DNA of 64,000 nucleotides from Haliscomenobacter sp. GTDB taxonomy: Bacteria; Bacteroidota; Bacteroidia; Chitinophagales; Saprospiraceae. The stretch's first letter is position 1. Every line of letters starts with the position of its first letter. Positions 58,959-64,000 of the stretch are shown here, piece by piece. The stretch lies in contig JADJHZ010000017.1 of NCBI GenBank assembly GCA_016707205.1, forward strand, positions 12,517 through 76,516. Reading direction: 5' to 3'. The notes beneath the pieces were generated by a model, which worked only from the letters and a program-made list of their open reading frames with translations, did not search any database and was not told the origin of the DNA. Position numbers and translations under genes: made by a program.

Positions 58959-60464
58959 CTACCCCGTCTCCTTATCCAGCACATCTACCGTTCGGAGGTA
59001 GAACTCCAGAGCCTGCTCGGGGGAGTTGCCGACGCTGAGGACGCCGAGTTTGCCGTGTTCCGAGAGGGCGCCAATGAGGTGGAACATGACCCCATCCTGC
59101 GTGGTGCCGTCGAAGTGGACCTGGTTGCAGATAGCGAGATCGATGAGATCTTCGGGAGTCAGGGTCTTGTAGGCTTCGCTTTGGAGGCCATCGGTAGTAA
59201 AGTAGTAGCGGGTCTGGCCGTTGGGCATTTTATAAATGCCCTCTTCATAGTCGTATTGCCCGTTGGTCAGGAACTGAAGCATCAGGAAAGGGTGGGTAGT
59301 ACCCCCTTTGCGGAGGTTGATCTCGATGGCGTAATGCTTCCATTCGCCGTTTTCTTTGACCGATATAAAATCCACTCCAAACCTTCCCAGCACGCCGAGG
59401 GTTTTCAGTTCCTTGGCAATGCGCATACCGATATAACCGACGTCTCGCCGATATTCTTCATTGGCCGGGAAGGTGGCGCCCAGGTAGATCATCCCGGTTT
59501 CGCTGTCCAGGACCTGGTCGTGGGTAGAAATGACGTCCACGATGCGCATGGGCGTGATCCGGCATTGCACGGAAGGAGAAGCTTTGATAGCGCCGTCGAG
59601 GAAAGCTTCCACGATGCCTCCCATCAGGTGAAACTTCGAGGCGAACGCGTCGAAATCCAGGCCGGCAGCCACGATGCGGAGGTTGCTGCGCAAGACTTCT
59701 TCGGATATCCGGGAATGGTTTTCGTAATAGAAAATGGCGTTCCCGTCGCCGGAAAAGCCGTCATTGAGCTTGACCATGGCTTTGCGGAGGTGGGGATGCT
59801 GCGCCTTCAACCTTTCAAGGGCATTGGCGGCCTCGCCCATATTCCGGAGGTTTTCAAACCCGGGAGGAAAAGGAACGCCAGCCCGCTGGAACACTTCCCG
59901 GCTTCCGCTTTTGGTGCCCCAGAAATTAAGGGAAGAAGGGCAGCCGTAAAGGGGGATTCCGATCCGAAAGGCCAGTTCTTCCTCCAGTGGGGTGATGTTG
60001 AACCCGGATAAATGAGCCGCGTGGTCCTTTGGAATGCAATCCCGGATGCGCTGGATAAGACGGGGCCTCGAAAGCACCTTCTCCGTTAGAGAGCGGCTGG
60101 AAGCGTCGTAACAACAAAGCAAATGCAGGCGTTTGCGCGCATGAAGCCCCGTGATTCCCGGAAGCAGGTGCAGGTAGTAGTCGATAATCACCGCGTCGAT
60201 GGGCATACTGCTCAGGTAGATGACATGGGTGCGGGGCATCCGCAGAAGCATGAGCATGCAAAGCAGCCGCTCCTCGTAGTGGATATGGCCCACAATTTTG
60301 CTCAGGATCTGGGGGTCAAGAGTCAGGCTGGGCAGGATGACCACCGTTTTCGGCGCCAGCGGATCGGGGAAGAACTGCTCAAACTGAATAAGCAAGTCTT
60401 CCTGAAGGAACTGATAGACTTCTGAATTGGCTAAAAATTCCGGTGAGGGGAAGGAAGCATGCAT
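58959..60464 (-). CDS. PGM1-like ATP-grasp peptide ligase
   Basis: A 501-residue ATP-grasp protein resembling the pheganomycin peptide ligase PGM1. Conserved segments are FNITPLEEELAFRIGIPLYG, WGTKSGSREVFQRAGVPFPPG, the ATP-binding AMVKLNDGFSGDGNAIFYY, and the metal-binding end HYAIEINLRKGGTTHP. The N-terminal 150 residues are a distinct Rossmann-like domain (TVVILPSLTLDPQ). ATP-grasp ligases join a carboxylate to an amine through an acyl phosphate. No RiPP precursor, peptide synthetase or second enzyme is near, so the substrate is unknown. It lies 14 bases downstream of the beta-propeller gene on the same strand. Confidence 0.85.
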   Translation of the reverse strand: MHASFPSPEFLANSEVYQFLQEDLLIQFEQFFPDPLAPKTVVILPSLTLDPQILSKIVGHIHYEERLLCMLMLLRMPRTHVIYLSSMPIDAVIIDYYLHLLPGITGLHARKRLHLLCCYDASSRSLTEKVLSRPRLIQRIRDCIPKDHAAHLSGFNITPLEEELAFRIGIPLYGCPSSLNFWGTKSGSREVFQRAGVPFPPGFENLRNMGEAANALERLKAQHPHLRKAMVKLNDGFSGDGNAIFYYENHSRISEEVLRSNLRIVAAGLDFDAFASKFHLMGGIVEAFLDGAIKASPSVQCRITPMRIVDVISTHDQVLDSETGMIYLGATFPANEEYRRDVGYIGMRIAKELKTLGVLGRFGVDFISVKENGEWKHYAIEINLRKGGTTHPFLMLQFLTNGQYDYEEGIYKMPNGQTRYYFTTDGLQSEAYKTLTPEDLIDLAICNQVHFDGTTQDGVMFHLIGALSEHGKLGVLSVGNSPEQALEFYLRTVDVLDKETG

Positions 60465-60477
60465 GGTTTTCTTCGGC

Positions 60478-63400
60478 TTATTTAGGATTAAATGGCATCT
60501 CCAACTTGGCCTTCTTCAGTTGTATCTTCAACCCAACCAGTTCTTTATCGATCAGGGCTTGGTAGCGGCTCCAGGCCAGGCTGAACAGGTCGTCCAACTC
60601 CTTCGCTGCATAGGCCGCTTGCTGGGTCACCGGCATGTCGGCGTCCTGAATGAGGTTGAATAACCCACCGGCTGCCTGGTTTACATACCACATATTGGGC
60701 CCTGGCGCCGTCGTTTCTCCCCGCAGGAGCAACTGCACGCTTTTGTCGTAGGCTTGCAACGCCAGCAGGGTTTTGCCCTTGCATTTGGGAAGCAGGTCTT
60801 TGGCTACCTCGCGCAGAATCACCAAATTTTCAATAGCGGGTTTCAATTCTTCCTGTATCTGATAACAGCGGGCCGACAGGTCGTACTGCTGTTTCAATTC
60901 CGCCTCCGTCATCTTCACCCTGGGGTCCATCACGACCTGCAGGGGCTGGGTATAATCTTTCCCATTCACCGTCAGCTTAACCGTGTAGGTTCCCGGCAGC
61001 GCCCAGGGACTCGTCGGGTTAGGAGCGGTGTTTTGGTATACCGCCGAGATGGGGAACGAAGGCGTCGCTTTTCTGGGCGTATGGAGCAAATCCCAGACAA
61101 ACCGGTGCGCGCCGGCCGCTCCGGAAAGGATCTGTTCTTTGCGGATCCAATAGTTAGGAAAGTTGACCGGAGGGATGGGCGCGGGCTGGTCGTCGCTCCG
61201 GTATCTGCGCACCAGCTGGCCCCGGGCATCGAGAATTTCCAGGGTAACCGGTCCATTGGCTTTTTCTTTCAAAAAGTAATTGATTCCGGCGCCATCCGGC
61301 GGGTTCTGGCCTGCGGGTTCTTCCTGGGGTACCGGCGTATCGGTGTACATGCTCCAGCGCACGCGGTAGGCCTTTTGCGGTTTAAAGAGGGTGGCCTGGG
61401 CCTGGGCAGTTTGGGCCGTCAGCTGACGAAGGGGGGTAATATCGTCCAGAATCCAGAAAGAGCGGCCGTGCGTGCCGACCACGAGGTCGTCGTCTTTGAC
61501 CACCAGATCGCGGATAGAGGTAGCGGGCATATTTTGCCGAAGCGATTGCCAGTTCTCGCCCTGGTCGAACGACACATACACCGCCCGCTCCGACCCGGCA
61601 AAAAGCAATCCGGGGCGCTGGGGATCTTCCCTCACGGCGTTGATCGGATCGTCGGGCAGGCCGTTGACGATGCGTTTCCAGGTTTTGCCCCCATCGGTAG
61701 TGCGGAAGATATGCGGCCGCATGTCGCTGCACCGGATGCGGTTGACGGCGGCGTAGGCGGTTTGCGCGTCGAAAGGGCTGGCATCCATCAGCGACACTTT
61801 GCTCCAGGAGGTGATCTCCGGCGGGGTAACGTCGGTCCAGGTTTTTCCGCCATCGCGGGTGACGTGGATGAGGCCGTCGTCGGTACCCACCCAAATGGTG
61901 TTGAGGTCTTTGGGCGACGGGGCCACGGTGTAGATCACGCCCCGGCGGGGCATGGTTTTCATATTTTCGTCGGTATACACGCCCACGCTGGCGGGGATGT
62001 CGTAGGTTTCGCGGGTGAGATCGGGGCTGATCACTTCCCAGGAATGGCCGCCGTTTTGGGTTTTGAAGAGTACGTTGCCGGCAAAGTAGAGGGTCTTGGG
62101 ATCGATGGGCGAAAACAACACAGGCGCCGTGCGGATGAACCGGTATTTGCCGGTGCGCACCGCTTCGGGAGCAATGTTCTGGGTTTGCCCGGTGCGCTTG
62201 TCGAAGCGGGTAATCTTGCCTCCGTAGATGATATTGGGGTCGAGGGGATCGGCGGCGACGTAGCCATATTCCTCCACGCCCACGGGATGCCACTCGCGGA
62301 ACGTAATCTGGCCGTCGTTACCGCGGCTGGAAATAGATACCGAGCCGCTCTCCTGCTGCCCCCCGTAAACGTTGTAGGGAAAAGCGTTGTCGGTGCTCAC
62401 GTGGTAAAACTGAGCGGTGGGCTGGTTGTACCAGGAGCTGAACGTTTGGCCTCCGTTGACGGTGATGATGGCGCCCTGGTCGGTAGCGAACAGGATAATA
62501 TCGGGGTTGAGGGGGTTGATCCAGATGCGGTGGTAGTCGTCGCCGCCAGGGGCGCCGCGAAAATCCTGCCAGGTTTTGCCGCCGTCGGTCGATTTCCAGG
62601 CGGCGATGTTGGCGGAGTAGACGATATCGGGATTTTTGGGGTCGGCTTTGAGTTCGGCGAAATCGCTGCCCCGGCCCCAGAGGCGGTTGTCGGTAGCGAC
62701 GCGGTACCAGGACTCGCCCGCATCGTCGGAGCGGAAGATACCGCCCACCTGAGGCGCATCCACCGAGGCGTACATGCGGCGGGGGTCGCTGGGCGCGATG
62801 CAAAAGCCGATGCGGCCAAGACCCTGTTCGAAGGTAGGCAGGCCCTGGGTAATTTTCCGCCAGGTAGCGCCGCCGTCGGTAGATTTATAGAGTCCGCTGG
62901 CCGGGCCCTGCCAGGCGCCGTTTTCCCAGGGGCCCTGACGGGCTGCCCAGAGCACGGCGAAGACGGTATTGGGATTTTTGGGGTCGATCTCCACCTGGAT
63001 GGCGCCCGTGTTTTCATCTACATACAAGGCCTTTTCCCACGATTGGCCTCCATTGAGGGTGCGGAACACGCCCCGCTCCGTATTGGGGCCATAAGGATGC
63101 CCAAGCACGGCAGCGAACACCCGGTTTTCGTTTCGGGGGTCGATGGCCATGCCGCCGATCTGCTGCCCATCGCGCAAGCCGGTATTTTTCCAGGTTTTGC
63201 CCCCATCCGACGATTTGTAGACCCCGTCGCCCACCGACAGGTCGGGCCGCTGAAGCCCTTCGCCGCAGCCCACGTAGATGACCTCCGGATTAGAAGGCGA
63301 CACGACCACATCGCCAACGGATCCCGTAGGCTGGTCGTCGAAAATGGGAACCCAGGTGCGGCCGTAATCGGTCGTTTTCCATACACCGCCGTTGTTCACG

Positions 63401-63573
63401 CCGATGTAGAATACATTGGGCTGCTGGGGAACGCCCACAGCGCCGACCGTGCGCCCGCCCCGGTGCGGGCCGATCATGCGCCATTTCATGGCCGAAAACA
63501 TCATGGGGTCAACTGGCTGCGCCTCAAGGAAAAAACAGGAAAAGCTGAGCAGAAAGAAGGCTAGGCGTTTCAT
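60478..63573 (-). CDS. Large exported BNR/sortilin-like beta-propeller protein
   Basis: A protein of about 1031 residues with a signal peptide (MKRLAFFLLSFSCFFLEAQ; the ATG at 63573 is preferred, with 63579 also in frame). The N-terminal 700 residues hold repeated Asp-box elements such as TTDYGRTW, SSDGGKTW, STDGGATW, SDDAGESW and TRDGGKTW, typical of sortilin/VPS10-like or BNR glycosidase-type propellers. The C-terminal part has a beta-sandwich (VTLEILDARGQLVRRY) and an alpha-helical end. Bacteroidota carry many such proteins annotated as glycosyl hydrolases without proof of activity. It is followed by the ATP-grasp gene. No catalytic residues can be assigned. Confidence 0.87.
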   Translation of the reverse strand: MKRLAFFLLSFSCFFLEAQPVDPMMFSAMKWRMIGPHRGGRTVGAVGVPQQPNVFYIGVNNGGVWKTTDYGRTWVPIFDDQPTGSVGDVVVSPSNPEVIYVGCGEGLQRPDLSVGDGVYKSSDGGKTWKNTGLRDGQQIGGMAIDPRNENRVFAAVLGHPYGPNTERGVFRTLNGGQSWEKALYVDENTGAIQVEIDPKNPNTVFAVLWAARQGPWENGAWQGPASGLYKSTDGGATWRKITQGLPTFEQGLGRIGFCIAPSDPRRMYASVDAPQVGGIFRSDDAGESWYRVATDNRLWGRGSDFAELKADPKNPDIVYSANIAAWKSTDGGKTWQDFRGAPGGDDYHRIWINPLNPDIILFATDQGAIITVNGGQTFSSWYNQPTAQFYHVSTDNAFPYNVYGGQQESGSVSISSRGNDGQITFREWHPVGVEEYGYVAADPLDPNIIYGGKITRFDKRTGQTQNIAPEAVRTGKYRFIRTAPVLFSPIDPKTLYFAGNVLFKTQNGGHSWEVISPDLTRETYDIPASVGVYTDENMKTMPRRGVIYTVAPSPKDLNTIWVGTDDGLIHVTRDGGKTWTDVTPPEITSWSKVSLMDASPFDAQTAYAAVNRIRCSDMRPHIFRTTDGGKTWKRIVNGLPDDPINAVREDPQRPGLLFAGSERAVYVSFDQGENWQSLRQNMPATSIRDLVVKDDDLVVGTHGRSFWILDDITPLRQLTAQTAQAQATLFKPQKAYRVRWSMYTDTPVPQEEPAGQNPPDGAGINYFLKEKANGPVTLEILDARGQLVRRYRSDDQPAPIPPVNFPNYWIRKEQILSGAAGAHRFVWDLLHTPRKATPSFPISAVYQNTAPNPTSPWALPGTYTVKLTVNGKDYTQPLQVVMDPRVKMTEAELKQQYDLSARCYQIQEELKPAIENLVILREVAKDLLPKCKGKTLLALQAYDKSVQLLLRGETTAPGPNMWYVNQAAGGLFNLIQDADMPVTQQAAYAAKELDDLFSLAWSRYQALIDKELVGLKIQLKKAKLEMPFNPK

Positions 63574-63642
63574 GATCAATTGTTTTGTGCAAAAAGATAA
63601 TTCCTTTTTTTAATTTTCCCGGAAAGAAAATGATCCGTTCCA

Positions 63643-64000
63643 ATGCAACGCCTTCCCGCTCTGTATTTTGGGCCAAGCCCTCTAGGAGGCCGGGGCGTAT
63701 TTACGCGTTCCTTCATCCAGGAAGGCGCCGTTTTTGAAATTTGCCCCGTCATTGTGCTCCCAGCCGAAGACCTGCCCGTCATCCACAACACCAGGCTCCA
63801 CGACTACTACTTCATGTGGGGCTGGGAAGACAACCAGTGCGCCATCGCCCTGGGGTACGGCTCCCTGTACAACCACGCCTACAACCCCAACGCCCAATAC
63901 CTGATCGATATCGACAACGAAACCATCGAGTTCATCGCCCTGAGGGATATTCAAAAAGGAGAAGAGATCACCGTGAGCTACAACGGCGACCCGGAAGACC
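63643..64000 (+). CDS. SET-domain protein (5' part, runs off the window)
   Basis: The first 119 codons of a SET-domain lysine methyltransferase-like protein. An in-frame TGA at 63631 limits the start to the ATG at 63643 (MQRLPALYFGPSPLGGRGVF). The SET signatures are GGRGVFT (SAM site), GYGSLYNHAYNPNAQY (NHxxxPN) and GEEITVSYNG, in normal order, and the frame is still open at the window edge. SET proteins in bacteria are uncommon; the substrate is unknown. It diverges from the beta-propeller gene, with about 70 bases between the starts. Confidence 0.82.
   Translation, partial: MQRLPALYFGPSPLGGRGVFTRSFIQEGAVFEICPVIVLPAEDLPVIHNTRLHDYYFMWGWEDNQCAIALGYGSLYNHAYNPNAQYLIDIDNETIEFIALRDIQKGEEITVSYNGDPED

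Noticed and set aside
60754..63564. A 936-codon open frame antisense to the beta-propeller gene
   Set aside because: Its length is explained by the codon bias of the sense gene; it has no domain, signal peptide or start context, while the sense frame has many Asp-box repeats.

Overview
The window is a chromosomal segment of a Bacteroidota bacterium, most likely from the class Saprospiria. The main reasons are a giant SprB-repeat adhesin with a type IX secretion (T9SS) sorting domain, several promoters with the Bacteroidota -7 box TAnnTTTG, a DUF2027-Smr protein, a BatA-type membrane protein, DUF4199 genes next to a GT2 glycosyltransferase, and almost no Shine-Dalgarno sequences. The placement comes from gene content read by eye; no database search was run.

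Layout. 0-7 kb: a ferredoxin, a secreted lysyl-endopeptidase-like protease with a dockerin-like tail, two unrecognised exported proteins, a type I pullulanase and a Uma2-type nuclease. 7.0-10.3 kb: two identical tRNA-Glu genes with a recognisable promoter, then gap and pgk. The pgk gene is flanked by two copies of a palindromic MITE-like element. 10.5-13.2 kb: a beta-propeller phosphoesterase broken by one frameshift. 13.6-19.3 kb: the 1889-residue SprB-type adhesin. 19.3-20.2 kb: a non-coding region with three hairpin modules that may be small RNAs. 20.2-25.0 kb: an operon with two di-heme MauG/MbnH-type peroxidases, two MbnP-type partner lipoproteins and a DnaQ-like exonuclease. 25-26.5 kb: ApbE and DoxX. 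26.7-36.5 kb: a GT39 transferase, a BatA protein, a metal-site-deficient dihydroorotase homologue, two DUF4199 proteins, a GT2 and a YfhO-type protein.

36.5-54.2 kb is a surface-polysaccharide locus: glycosyltransferases, a D-glucuronyl C5-epimerase homologue, a WlbB/WlbA-type acetyltransferase and dehydrogenase pair, three AsnB-type amidotransferases, GmhA and GmhB, a flippase, a sugar epimerase and an FkbM methyltransferase. Between about 47.9 and 51.8 kb four consecutive genes are broken by at least fifteen small indels, many in homopolymers, with no clear in-frame nonsense mutation. This looks more like poor consensus sequence than normal gene decay. 54.2-64 kb: a patatin-like lipase, DUF2027-Smr, a small lipoprotein, a methyltransferase, QueE, a PGM1-like ATP-grasp ligase, a large BNR/sortilin-like beta-propeller protein and the start of a SET-domain protein.

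Many intergenic gaps hold short tandem repeats of several families (9-mer GTAGAGGAT; GGTTGGTGGTTA; TCGTACATCGTACC; GGGAGCAG; GAGGTTGCG). They recur in different gaps and sometimes in both orientations. The items most worth a second look are the three hairpin modules near 19.5 kb, whose shared sequence is antisense to a motif in the leaders of other genes, the pgk-flanking palindromes with compensatory changes, the doubled MbnP/MbnH operon, the dihydroorotase homologue without metal ligands, and the three AsnB paralogues in one polysaccharide locus.
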